Below are positions 55,834 to 64,000 of a stretch of 64,000 nt of DNA, in pieces. Origin of the DNA: DAHUZL01 sp035533215 (GTDB lineage: Bacteria > Chloroflexota > Dormibacteria > Aeolococcales > Bog-877); NCBI GenBank assembly GCA_035533215.1, contig DATLUG010000010.1, forward strand, positions 1 to 64,000, given 5' to 3'. The position numbers and the translations under genes are program-made. The notes beneath the pieces were generated by a model. That model saw nothing but the letters and a program-made list of their open reading frames with translations. It was not told where the DNA came from and ran no database searches. Position 1 is the first letter of the stretch, and each line of letters starts with the position of its first letter.

Positions 55834-57471
55834 GTGGGAGGGCATCTGACGGACCCGCCTCCGCGCCGCATCTTCGCCAACGGCGTCATCCGGACGATGG
55901 AGGGTGAGGCCGAGCCGCCGCAGGCGGTGGCGGTGGTCGGCGACCGCATCGATCGGGTGGGAGACCTGGACCAGCTCCGCCGTCGGGTCCCGGGGGCCGA
56001 GGCGGTCGACCTGGGCGGCGGGACGATGCTGCCCGGGTTCATCGATGCCCACAACCACGCCCTCGCCACCGGCGAGTCGCTCCACGGCCTCGATGTCCGC
56101 TCCCCGGGGGTGGCCAGTGCCGAGGCCCTGCTCCAGGTGATCGCCGGGGCGGCGCGCACGGCTCCGGCGGCCGCCTTCATCCACGCCTTCGGCTTCGACC
56201 ACGCCACGTACCCGGCCGCGTCACCGCCCACCCGGTGGGACCTGGACCGGGTGGCCGGGGACCATCCGGTCGCGGTCGGGCACGTCTCCGGCCACGACGT
56301 CCTCGTCAACTCGAAGGTCCTCGCCGAGCGGGGCGTCGACGACCGGGTCGACGACCCCCGGGGCGGGGCCTTCCTCCGGGACGGGCGGGGGGTGCTCACC
56401 GGTCTGTGCCAGGACGCCGCCATCGGCGTTGCCCTGCCGGTCATGGTCGACGTCCGCGGCCACGGGCCGAACGTCCACACCGCCGCCCCGCTGGAGGATC
56501 TGATCGACGCGGTCGAGCGGGCGGGACGGGCCTACCTGGCGGCCGGGCTCACCACCGTCTGCGACGCCCAGGTCACCCTCCGCGAGCTGACCGCCTCCCG
56601 CACCGCCCGGGACCAGGGCCGACTCCCGGTGCGAACCGCCTGCATGCCCCTCGGACCCCAGCTGGACGCCTTCGAGCAGCTGGGGTTGGCGGGGCCGTGC
56701 GGCGATGACGCGCTCTGGCTGGGCCCGATGACGTTCGATGCCGATGGCTCGCTCATCGGTGGGTCGGCGGCCTTCTCCGAGCCGTACGGCAGCCTGGGCG
56801 AGTTCGCCGGCACGCTCGTCTGGGAGCCGCAGGAGATGACGGCGTTGATCGGACGGGCGCACCGATTGGGTTGGCAGGTTGGCGTGCACGCTCAGGGCGA
56901 CCGGGCCATCCAGATGGCCCTGGACGCGTTCGAGACCACGATGGGTGCCGCCCCGCGCCCGGATCCCCGGCACCGGATCGAGCACGCCGGATTCCCCACC
57001 CCGGAGCAGGTCGATCGGATCGCCCGCCTCGGCGTCATGACGGTGAACCAGCCCACCTACCTCTTCGACTCCGGCGACGAGTTCCTCGCCCGCCTCGGCG
57101 CCCGGGCGCATCGGCTCAGCCCCCTGCGCGACGAGCTCCGGGCTGGGGTCGACGTCGTGCTCAGCAGCGACGCCGACGTCGCCTCCTCCCGTCCGCTGGA
57201 CACCATCGCCAACGCGGTCCGGCGCCGGACCCGGTGCGGGCAGCCCATCGGCGCCGGGCAGGCGCTCACCGTGGAGGAGGCGGTCCGGGCCCACACCGTC
57301 ACGGCGGCGCGGTCGCTCCGCCGTGAGGACCGGCTCGGGACCATCGGGGCGGGGAAGGTCGCCGACCTCGTGGTGCTGGATCGCGATCGGCTCCGGTTGC
57401 CGGCCGCGGCCCTCTCCGAGGTGGCGGTCGCGATGACCGTGCTGGGGGGCCGGATCGTGTTCGGGGCCTGA
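55834..57471 (+). CDS. YtcJ-like amidohydrolase (Amidohydro_3)
   Basis: A 545-residue metal-dependent hydrolase. GTG 55834 is the first usable start; a GGGTGGA site lies upstream, but a CTG a few codons later is also possible. Motifs: RIFANGVIRTMEG (N-terminal beta domain), GFIDAHNHALATG (HxH), GWQVGVHAQGDRAI (His), HRIEHAGF (His) and LSSDADVASSRPLD (Asp). It should hydrolyse an amide, imide or similar bond outside the usual urease set. It is the first gene of a tight three-gene operon (5 bp to the next gene), which makes it a probable partner in the same pathway. Confidence 0.88.
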   Translation: MGGHLTDPPPRRIFANGVIRTMEGEAEPPQAVAVVGDRIDRVGDLDQLRRRVPGAEAVDLGGGTMLPGFIDAHNHALATGESLHGLDVRSPGVASAEALLQVIAGAARTAPAAAFIHAFGFDHATYPAASPPTRWDLDRVAGDHPVAVGHVSGHDVLVNSKVLAERGVDDRVDDPRGGAFLRDGRGVLTGLCQDAAIGVALPVMVDVRGHGPNVHTAAPLEDLIDAVERAGRAYLAAGLTTVCDAQVTLRELTASRTARDQGRLPVRTACMPLGPQLDAFEQLGLAGPCGDDALWLGPMTFDADGSLIGGSAAFSEPYGSLGEFAGTLVWEPQEMTALIGRAHRLGWQVGVHAQGDRAIQMALDAFETTMGAAPRPDPRHRIEHAGFPTPEQVDRIARLGVMTVNQPTYLFDSGDEFLARLGARAHRLSPLRDELRAGVDVVLSSDADVASSRPLDTIANAVRRRTRCGQPIGAGQALTVEEAVRAHTVTAARSLRREDRLGTIGAGKVADLVVLDRDRLRLPAAALSEVAVAMTVLGGRIVFGA

Positions 57472-57476
57472 GGGAC

Positions 57477-58112
57477 GTGGGCCTCGCCCTCACACCCACC
57501 GAGGAGGATCGCCTCCAGGTGTTCGTCGCCGCCGAGCTGGCCCGCTCGCTGCTCGCGCGCGGCCTGCGCCTGAACGCCCCCGAGGCGGTGGCGCTGGTCT
57601 GCGACGCCATGCACGCCGCCGCTCGCGGCGGCGCCCGGTTCGAGGACGTGGCCCGCGCCGGGCGGGAGGCGCTCGACCCCAGCCAGCTGCTCGACGGCGT
57701 GGCGGGCCTGGTCGACGAGGTCCGGGTCGAGGTGCTCTGCGACGAGGGGACCCGGCTCGTCATCCTGCGCCACCCCTTCGGCCCCGCCGGTCCGGACGCG
57801 CCCGGCGCGGTGCGCCCCGCGAGCGGCGACCTCGAGCTGGCACCGGGACGCGAGCGCCGCCATCTCGCCGTGCGCAACGACTCCCGTCGCCCGGTGCGGG
57901 TGTCGTCCCACTACCCGTTCTGGCGCGCCAACGTCCGGCTCGCGTTCGACCGCGGGCGGGCGGCGGGGTTCCGCCTCGACATCCCCGCCGGCGAATCGCT
58001 GCGCTGGGCCGCCGGCGAGACCCGCGAGGTGGTGCTGGTGCGGCTGCCCGGCGGGGAGGCGGGGAGGGACGGGGCGGAGCGCGAACCCGGCCGTCCCCGG
58101 GCCCACGGATGA
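57477..58112 (+). CDS. Urease gamma-beta fusion subunit (divergent)
   Basis: A 211-residue protein from GTG 57477. Residues 1-100 are a urease gamma domain: LALTPTEEDRLQVFVAAELARSLLARGLRLNAPEAVALVCDAM, and VDEVRVEVLCDEGTRLVILRHPF. Residues about 115-195 are the beta domain: LAVRNDSRRPVRVSSHYPFWRANVRLAFDR, then GFRLDIPAGESLRW. In standard UreB the motif is SHYHFAEVN; here the second His is Pro. The last part of UreB is missing, replaced by a Gly/Arg-rich tail. Gamma-beta fusions are known (as in Helicobacter UreA), so the fusion itself is not novel. Coupled to both neighbours. Confidence 0.85.
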   Translation: MGLALTPTEEDRLQVFVAAELARSLLARGLRLNAPEAVALVCDAMHAAARGGARFEDVARAGREALDPSQLLDGVAGLVDEVRVEVLCDEGTRLVILRHPFGPAGPDAPGAVRPASGDLELAPGRERRHLAVRNDSRRPVRVSSHYPFWRANVRLAFDRGRAAGFRLDIPAGESLRWAAGETREVVLVRLPGGEAGRDGAEREPGRPRAHG

Positions 58113-59836
58113 GGCTCGCGCGGGCGGCGTACGCCGCCCGCTACGGTCCCACCACCGGCGACCGGGTCCGCCTCGGCGACACCGACCTGTGGGTGCGCAT
58201 CGAGGCCGACCACGCCGCCCCCGGCGACGAGCCGTGCTGGGGCTACGCCAAGAACCTGCGGTCGCGGATGGCCCAGTTCGACCGCGCCGCCCGCCCCAGC
58301 GAGCTGGACGTGGTGCTCCTCGGGGTCGTCGTCATCGAGCCCACCCTGGGGGTGGTGAAGGCTGATGTCGGCGTCAAGGACGGACGGATCTGCGGGATCG
58401 GGCGGGCGGGCAGCCCCGACCTCAGCGGGCGGGTGGACCTGGTCGTCGGGCCCAACACCCTTCCGCTCAACTGCCGGGGGCTGATCGCCACCGCCGGCGC
58501 CGTCGACAGCCACGTGCACCTGATCACCCCGCGGCTGGTTCCGGCCGCGCTCTCGGCGGGCGTCACCACCCTCATCACCGCGGGGTTCGAGGAGCCCCCC
58601 TTCGTGATGGCCGTCACCCTGGCCGCGTTCGAGCAGCTGCCGGTGAACCTCGGGCTGCAGGCGAGCGCCCGGACCGAGCAGCCCGGGCACGTGGAGCGGG
58701 TGCTGGAGGCGGGCGCGTGCGGGCTCAAGGTCCACGAGGACTGGGGCGCCTACCCGGAGATCGTGGACGCCACCCTCGGGCTCGCCGAGGCCCACGACGT
58801 GGCCGTGTGCCTGCACACCGACGGGCTCAACGAATCGTGCGAGCTGGAGGAAACGGTGGCGGCGGTCGCGGGCCGCACCGTGCACGCCTACCACGTCGAG
58901 GGGACCGGCGGCGGCCACGTCCCCGACCTCATCGGCATCGTCCGCGAGCCGAACGTGATCTGCTCCTCGACCACCCCGACCCTCCCCTACGGGCCGGGCA
59001 CCGCCCCAGAGCACCCCGACATGATCCTGGCGGTGCACGGCGGTGACCCCGAGAGCCGCCCGGACCGCGAGGCGGCCGCCGAGCGCGTGCATCCGGCGAC
59101 GATGGCGGCCGAGGGGCCCCTGCACGAGCTGGGCGCCATCAGCATCGTCAACAGCGATTCGCAGGGGATGGGCCGGATCGGTGAGACGGTGCGGCGGACC
59201 TGGCAGCTCGCCGACGCGATGAAGCGCTGGCGCGCGACCGATGCCGGCGCCGAGTGGCCGGCGGCGCCGCCGGTGCGCCGCGCCGCTCCCCGCCAGCCCC
59301 CCGACGGCGAGCCGGACGACAACGAGCGGGTGCTCCGGTACCTGGCCAAGGTGACGGCGGAGCCGGCCCTGGTCCACGGGATCGCGTCCGAGGTGGGCTC
59401 CCTCGCCCCCGGCCGGCTGGCGGACGTGGTCCTCTGGCGGACCTCGCACTTCGGCGTTCGGCCCGAGCTGGTCCTCAAGGCGGGGGTGGTCGCCTGGGCC
59501 GTGCAGGGGGCCGGCAATGCCGCCGTCGAGGGAGCTGAGCCGACCCGGTACGGGCCTGGCTGGGCGGCCCTGGGGCTGGCGGCAGCTCCCCTGTCGGTGA
59601 CGTTCGTCAGCCGGGCGGCGCTGGAGGGGGGGATCCGGGACCGCCTCGGCAGCCGCCGACGGTTCCTGGCGGTGGGGGGGACGCGCGGCCTCCGCCGCGC
59701 CGACCTTCTCGCCAACACCTGCGTGCCCGACATCGTCACCGACCCGGCCGACGGCACCGTCCGGCTCGGCGGCCGGGTCCTCGCCGCCGACCCGGTCGAC
59801 CGGGTCCCCCTCAGCCGTCGCTACCTGCTGGGCTGA
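58109..59836 (+). CDS. Urease alpha (UreC)-like amidohydrolase, divergent
   Basis: A 575-residue UreC homologue coupled by ATGA to the fusion gene. Retained residues: HVH (135/137), the carbamylated Lys207 in GLKVHEDWG with His209, His236 in CLHTDGLNES, His262 in YHVEGTGGGH, His310, Arg326 and Asp350 in NSDSQGMGR. Changed: the flap CHH segment reads AVHGG, so Cys319 (Klebsiella numbering) is Val and the next His is Gly. The GGGTGPAxGTxATTCTPG region after GVTT is shortened by about 13 residues to TAGFEEPPF. No ureD/E/F/G gene follows. The metal site looks intact but the substrate pocket differs, so the substrate may not be urea. Confidence 0.88.
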   Translation: MRLARAAYAARYGPTTGDRVRLGDTDLWVRIEADHAAPGDEPCWGYAKNLRSRMAQFDRAARPSELDVVLLGVVVIEPTLGVVKADVGVKDGRICGIGRAGSPDLSGRVDLVVGPNTLPLNCRGLIATAGAVDSHVHLITPRLVPAALSAGVTTLITAGFEEPPFVMAVTLAAFEQLPVNLGLQASARTEQPGHVERVLEAGACGLKVHEDWGAYPEIVDATLGLAEAHDVAVCLHTDGLNESCELEETVAAVAGRTVHAYHVEGTGGGHVPDLIGIVREPNVICSSTTPTLPYGPGTAPEHPDMILAVHGGDPESRPDREAAAERVHPATMAAEGPLHELGAISIVNSDSQGMGRIGETVRRTWQLADAMKRWRATDAGAEWPAAPPVRRAAPRQPPDGEPDDNERVLRYLAKVTAEPALVHGIASEVGSLAPGRLADVVLWRTSHFGVRPELVLKAGVVAWAVQGAGNAAVEGAEPTRYGPGWAALGLAAAPLSVTFVSRAALEGGIRDRLGSRRRFLAVGGTRGLRRADLLANTCVPDIVTDPADGTVRLGGRVLAADPVDRVPLSRRYLLG

Positions 59837-60154
59837 CGGCGTCGCCGCCGCCGGCGCCGGCGGATGCGCGGGGGACACGGTCACCCCGCCGGCTGGTCCG
59901 CTCGCCACCGCGCGCCCGTCCGGAGCGCTCGGAGCTGCCGCCCGGGCGCTCGGGGGCGATGGTCCGGGCGAGCCGCCTCGGCAGCGGAGCGCTGGCCGCC
60001 GGGAGGGCCGTGCCGGCCGCGTCGGCGGTGCGTTCCGATGCAGCCGCGGCGGTGCAGTCGTGGAGACCGTGGGAGCCCACCCCGCGAACGGCCGCCCGGT
60101 GGCGGCGACGGGCCCCCGGCCGTAACCGGCTGCGCGACGGCCCGTTGCATCGGG
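59837..60154. other. Short gene-free stretch
   Basis: 318 bases between the urease-like alpha gene and the propeller protein, where accessory genes would normally be expected. No gene is visible. Confidence 0.5.
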
Positions 60155-62581
60155 GTGGCGGGGGCACGGGGTGGGCTGGTGACTCTGGTCCTGCTCCTTG
60201 CCGGGGGCACCGGAACGGCGCTGCTCACGGCCGCGGCCGCGCCCCACCGGGCGGCGGAGGCGGTGACCGCCGCGGTGAGCGCCTGCCCAGTCTGGTCCTC
60301 GGCCCAGGGCGTCGACAGCTTCGCGTACGCCCCCTTCCAGATGCTCGCTCCTGGAGTCGGGTGGGAGTGGAGTTCGCAGGACCGGCTGCTGTGGACCGCC
60401 GACGGAGGGGCCAGGTGGCGCGACATCACCCCGCCGGCGGGTCCGCTCGCACCGGCGCCCGGGGGGCCGGCATCGGCCTGCTTCGTGACACCCGATGACG
60501 GGTGGGTGGCGGCCCCCCTCGGCCAGCCCGGCTCGACCGACGTCCAGGGGCCGGCGGGAGTCGTCTGGCACACCACCGACGGCGGGGCCACCTGGCGGGC
60601 CGCCCCCCTGCCCATCCCGCTCGCGACGGCAGCACCGGCGTCGATGCAGCTCGACTTCGTCAGCCCCCTCGACGGATACCTGTTGTTCGAGCCGACCGCC
60701 CTTGCCGATGGCCCGACCCATCCCACCCTGCTGCGGACGAACGATGGCGGTGCCGACTGGTCGCCGGTCCCGTTGGTCGTGGGCCACGGGCCCGGGACCG
60801 GGCCGATGCGCTTTGTCTCGGCACAGCTGGGCTGGAGCCACCAGCCGGAGCTGGTCAGCACCGACGACGGGGGCGCCAGCTGGCGTCCGGTGCACCTACC
60901 CGGGGTTCCGGTCGGCTGCCATCTCACCGCCGGCCTCCCCACCTTCTGGAGCGCCACCGCCGGGGTGCTGCCGGCGACGTACGGCGGGGCGGGGGGCAGG
61001 GCGCCGTGCGAGGCGGTTGGCCGGCCGGCTCACCTCGTGCTCTACGCGACACGGAACGGGGGGCGGACCTGGTCCGTGCGCTCGAGCAGGCGGTACACCC
61101 AGGTGGAGGCGGGGACCGTCCCTCGTCTGGCGGTCGTGAACGCTGACGACTGGGCGGCAGTGGTGGGGCCGGCCACCTGGCCGAACCGAGGGCATTCGCC
61201 GCGCGGGATCCTGTGGTGGACCCACGACGGCGGACGGCAGTGGACGACCCTGACGCCGCGCGGACTCTGGTGGTACTTCCTGGCCGACGCTGCCGAACTG
61301 CAGTTCACCGACACCACCGAGGGCTGGGCGTACGGCTGTCCTCCCCTCGGCCCCTGCCAGGTGTTCGCCACCCCGGACGGGGGAGGGTCGTGGCACGCGC
61401 TCCCACCCGGGCCGCTCCTCACCGCGACCGGCCCGCCGCCGACCCCAGCCGTTCCGGTGGCCGACGCGCCCCGGCCGGCGGCGTGCCCGTACCCGTCGGG
61501 CGGATACCAGTCCGCCCCCTTCCAGATGCTCTCGGCCCGGGCGGGCTGGGTATGGAGCGGGACCGACCGTCTCCTCTGGACGGCCGATGGCGGGCGAACC
61601 TGGCGCGACATCACGCCGCCGGCCCACATCCCCTACGCGCAGTCGCTCGAGACGTCAACCTGCTTCGTGAGCCGCCTCGACGGATGGGTGGCGGTGCCGG
61701 CGGCGGGGGGGCCCGAGACCCACGGGAGGGCCGGCACCGTCTGGCGGACGACCGACGGCGGCCGCACCTGGCGGCCGGCGACGCTGTCGACCACCCTGGC
61801 GCACGGCCCGGCCCTCATCCTGCAGCTCAACTTCGTGAACCGGCTCGACGGCTGGCTGATGGACCAGACCCCGTCGCCGGGGATGGGCGCACCCAGTCCC
61901 GCCTATCTCTTCCGGACGTCCGACGGTGGCGTCCGCTGGACCCGGGCCAGCTGGCCGAAGGGAGGGGCCGCGGTGGGCCGGCTGCGCTTCTACGAGCCGG
62001 CGCTCGGCGTCGCCGAGGGCCGGCCGCTGTCCATCACCCGCGACGGCGGTCGCACGTGGACCGAGGCCAGGCTGCCCCTGCCGGCAGGAGCCCGTGGCTG
62101 CGATCTGAGTGGCGGGCTGCCGCAGTTCTGGAGCGCTGCGGGCGGCGTGGCCGCGGTGGTGTTCTCGTCGCCGACGGCCGGAATCCCGGCTCCCGCGCAG
62201 CCGTGCGCCAACCCGCCGGACCGGGTCGCCCTCTACACCACCACGGACGGCGGCGCCACCTGGACCCTCGCCACCGTGGTGGCACCCGGGACCTCCTACC
62301 CGACGACGCCCGACCTCCTCGTGACCGACCGGACCGATTGGGTCCTGGTCGAGGGGAGCATCCTGCTCGAGACCCACGACGCCGGCGTTCGCTGGTCGTT
62401 CATCATCCCAGCGGGGATGCCGGTGGCAGGGGGAGCCCTCACCCAGTTCGCGGACCAGGCGGTCGGGTGGGCGTCGGGGTGCGACGGCTCGGTGCAGTGG
62501 TGCGGGACGGTGTACGTGACGGTCGATGGCGGCCAGGTCTGGCGACCGCTGCCGGTGACGCTCGCGCCCACCCACGGCTGA
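60155..62581 (+). CDS. Secreted duplicated sortilin-type beta-propeller
   Basis: An 808-residue exported protein. GTG 60155 gives a short signal anchor (LVTLVLLLAGGTGTALLTAAAA); GTG 60179 is also possible. The mature part is two halves of about 400 residues. Each half starts with the same block (APFQMLAPGVGWEW...LLWTADGGARWRDITPPA and APFQMLSARAGWVW...LLWTADGGRTWRDITPPA). Both have many Asp-box/BNR motifs (TTDGGATWR, STDDGGASWR and so on), typical of VPS10/sortilin-like propellers. No catalytic residues are assignable. It may bind a ligand at the surface. It follows the urease-like operon but is 318 bp away. Confidence 0.82.
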   Translation: MAGARGGLVTLVLLLAGGTGTALLTAAAAPHRAAEAVTAAVSACPVWSSAQGVDSFAYAPFQMLAPGVGWEWSSQDRLLWTADGGARWRDITPPAGPLAPAPGGPASACFVTPDDGWVAAPLGQPGSTDVQGPAGVVWHTTDGGATWRAAPLPIPLATAAPASMQLDFVSPLDGYLLFEPTALADGPTHPTLLRTNDGGADWSPVPLVVGHGPGTGPMRFVSAQLGWSHQPELVSTDDGGASWRPVHLPGVPVGCHLTAGLPTFWSATAGVLPATYGGAGGRAPCEAVGRPAHLVLYATRNGGRTWSVRSSRRYTQVEAGTVPRLAVVNADDWAAVVGPATWPNRGHSPRGILWWTHDGGRQWTTLTPRGLWWYFLADAAELQFTDTTEGWAYGCPPLGPCQVFATPDGGGSWHALPPGPLLTATGPPPTPAVPVADAPRPAACPYPSGGYQSAPFQMLSARAGWVWSGTDRLLWTADGGRTWRDITPPAHIPYAQSLETSTCFVSRLDGWVAVPAAGGPETHGRAGTVWRTTDGGRTWRPATLSTTLAHGPALILQLNFVNRLDGWLMDQTPSPGMGAPSPAYLFRTSDGGVRWTRASWPKGGAAVGRLRFYEPALGVAEGRPLSITRDGGRTWTEARLPLPAGARGCDLSGGLPQFWSAAGGVAAVVFSSPTAGIPAPAQPCANPPDRVALYTTTDGGATWTLATVVAPGTSYPTTPDLLVTDRTDWVLVEGSILLETHDAGVRWSFIIPAGMPVAGGALTQFADQAVGWASGCDGSVQWCGTVYVTVDGGQVWRPLPVTLAPTHG

Positions 62582-63304
62582 CGAGCCGCCGCTCCGCTGC
62601 CCGCGGCGGAGGCCGGCCCCAGCGACCCCGCCCGCCGGTGGAGGCCGACCACCGGGAAGGAGGTGCCACCCACCGTGGGGGCGGGAGCCGAGCGGACCGC
62701 GTCGTGGAATCCCCGGCCGCGACCATCCGCCGCCGTCGCCGTCGACGCAGCCGGCGACCCTCCATCTTCCCGCATGCCAGCGCAGCGCGAGGAGGTGCGA
62801 GGCGCCGGCCGGGGGCCCCGGCCGGCGAGTCCGCTCAAACGGCGAGGCCACGGTCGCGACCACCGTGTCGATGAGGTGGTCTCGGCCGGGAGGGCGCGGC
62901 GCCCGGGTGCGGGCCCGGCTGCGCGTGTCCCCGCGCCTCGTGCGCCGCCCGCGCTGACGGATCACCCGCGGCCGCGGCCGCAACGGAGCGCGGCCGGCGG
63001 TGCGGCGCCGCCCCCGGTCCGACCCCGCGACCGACTGCGCCCCGAAGGAGCGGGGCGGCGCGCCGCCTCCCGGGGCCGGCCACCTGGCGAGCGACGTCAG
63101 CGATGGCGGCCCCGCCCCGAGATGGCAGGCCGCCGGCACCTGCTCCGGGTGGACGCCCAGGGAGCAGCCGGTCGTCGAACACCCCGTCGGGCCCGCGGCC
63201 CGGACGGCTGCTGGGCGCTGGCACTGGCGCCCACCAGCGCGGGGTCGGGGGCGGCGACGGTCAGCGCGCGGTCGCCTCGCACCGCAGGCGGGCGCCTCGG
63301 GTCC
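62582..63304. other. 723-bp gene-free stretch
   Basis: Between the convergent propeller gene and pdxH. Only overlapping GC-rich frames without motifs; no RNA gene or repeat recognised. Confidence 0.5.
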
Positions 63305-63910
63305 TCACGGCGCCAGCCGCTCCACCACCCAGCCGCTCCCGGCGCGGGTGAAGCGGAGCCGGTCGTGGAGGCGGTCCCGGCGCCCCTGCCAGAACTCGAC
63401 CCGCGCCGGGCGGAGCTGGAAGCCGCCCCAGGCCAACGGCAGCGGTATCTTTGCCGGGTGGCGGTCGGCGTATGCCCGGCTGCGAGCCTCCAGCCAGGCG
63501 CGATCGGGAACCGGGCGGCTCTGGGGGGAGATCGCGGCGGACACCCGAGCCCCGCGGGGGCGGCTCTCGAAGTAGGCGCGCGAGTCCTGCCGGGAGATGC
63601 GGCGCACCGTCCCCTCGCAGCGAACCTGGCGGTGCAGCCGTGGCCAGTACAGCACCGCCGCGGCGAGGGGGAGGTGGGCCAGCTCGCGACCCTTGTCGCT
63701 GGCGTGGTTGGTGAAGAAGGTGAGTCCCGAGGGGTCGAGCCCCTTCAGCAGCACCATCCGGGCGCGGGGCGCCCCGTCGGCGGCGACGGTGGCGAGGGTC
63801 ATCGCCTCTGGCTGGAGTTCGCCGGCGGCCCGGGCCGCCGCCAGCCACCGTCTCAGCGCCGCCAGCGGGTCGGGCCCGAGATCGCCCGGCTCCAGCTGCG
63901 GATCGTCCAC
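63305..63910 (-). CDS. pdxH: Pyridoxamine 5'-phosphate oxidase
   Basis: A 201-residue FMN enzyme that oxidises PNP/PMP to PLP. Motifs: MTLATVAADGAPRARMVLLKGLDPSGLTFFTNHASDKGRELAHLP (FMN site, with the conserved Arg-Met/Val-x-Leu-Lys pattern), AAVLYWPRLHRQVRCEGTVRRIS, SAAISPQSRPV and WGGFQLRPARVEFWQGRRDRLHDRLRF, the C-terminal substrate site. The ending ERLAP is the typical RLxP end. Length is usual for the family. Confidence 0.95.
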   Translation of the reverse strand: MDDPQLEPGDLGPDPLAALRRWLAAARAAGELQPEAMTLATVAADGAPRARMVLLKGLDPSGLTFFTNHASDKGRELAHLPLAAAVLYWPRLHRQVRCEGTVRRISRQDSRAYFESRPRGARVSAAISPQSRPVPDRAWLEARSRAYADRHPAKIPLPLAWGGFQLRPARVEFWQGRRDRLHDRLRFTRAGSGWVVERLAP

Positions 63911-63918
63911 CGTGGGAT

Positions 63919-64000
63919 TCAGGCGGCGCCCACACCCTCGCCGACCAGCTCCTCCAGCTCCTTGGCGGTGTGGCGCTCGATCCGGGTGTTGGTGTGGCGC
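63919..64000 (-). CDS. C-terminal end of an unidentified protein (partial)
   Basis: The minus strand reads into the window edge with 26 residues (RHTNTRIERHTAKELEELVG, then EGVGAA) before TGA at 63921-63919. It has the look of a real helical C-terminus, and sits 8 bp upstream of pdxH in the same direction, so it may be the gene before pdxH in an operon. Too short to assign. Confidence 0.4.
   Translation of the reverse strand, partial: RHTNTRIERHTAKELEELVGEGVGAA

Noticed and set aside
1..64000. CRISPR arrays, rRNA genes and intact tRNA genes
   Set aside because: None was seen: no repeat-spacer pattern, and the only T-arm-like sequence found by eye is the fragment at 6673-6689.

Overview
The window is very GC-rich (low-to-mid 70s percent by eye), almost gap-free in its gene clusters, and full of GTG/TTG starts and 4-bp stop/start overlaps. 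The content (actinobacterial-type inositol-1-phosphate synthase with phosphatidylinositol-mannoside genes, a DUF2630 protein, holB next to ricT, a cytochrome b6-type protein, secreted Pro/Ser/Thr-linker proteins) points to a high-GC monoderm-like lineage such as Actinobacteriota or the soil Chloroflexota-related Dormibacterota. The placement is inference; no rRNA is present to settle it.

Bases 1-6697 are the right part of an integrated element: all genes read leftward, from a tyrosine integrase (5298-6455) through an unknown zinc-ribbon protein, a small HTH protein, a Toprim primase and a RecA-like ATPase to three small coupled proteins, a frameshifted and truncated serine recombinase and four 23-bp tandem repeats. 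The right edge is a 3' tRNA fragment (6657-6697, probably tRNA-Glu). The left end lies outside the window.

Bases 6.8-16.4 kb hold a VapBC-type pair, a PucR regulator, an ECF sigma factor coupled to a Rieske protein, a medium-chain dehydrogenase, a RidA protein, a PadR regulator with membrane partners, an MmcQ-like protein and two coupled membrane proteins. Bases 16.4-21.2 kb form an autoregulated-looking lipid operon: ArsR regulator, inositol-1-phosphate synthase, PIM-type acyltransferase, PimA-like mannosyltransferase and CDP-alcohol phosphatidyltransferase, i.e. a nearly complete phosphatidylinositol/PIM headgroup route. A second VapBC pair with a clear operator follows.

Bases 22-45.8 kb carry secreted proteins (including a 773-aa C39-like/TIG protein), purE-purK, an orphan branched-chain-type binding protein, an RraA-like protein, an ArsR-AHSA1 pair, holB-ricT, a Flp pilin, a 7Fe-type ferredoxin, glutamine synthetase, an EamA transporter, dxs, a CPBP protease and a universal stress protein.

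Bases 45.9-64 kb hold a leftward cytochrome b6-like cluster with an unusual second subunit, an ABC exporter, a YhaO/YhaN-like nuclease pair with a cobalamin-type binding protein, a three-gene urease-like operon (amidohydrolase, fused gamma-beta subunit, divergent alpha subunit) with no accessory genes in view, a duplicated sortilin-type propeller protein, pdxH and the end of one more gene. The urease-like operon, the cytochrome b cluster, the PI/PIM operon and the integrated element with its repeats are the parts most worth a second look.
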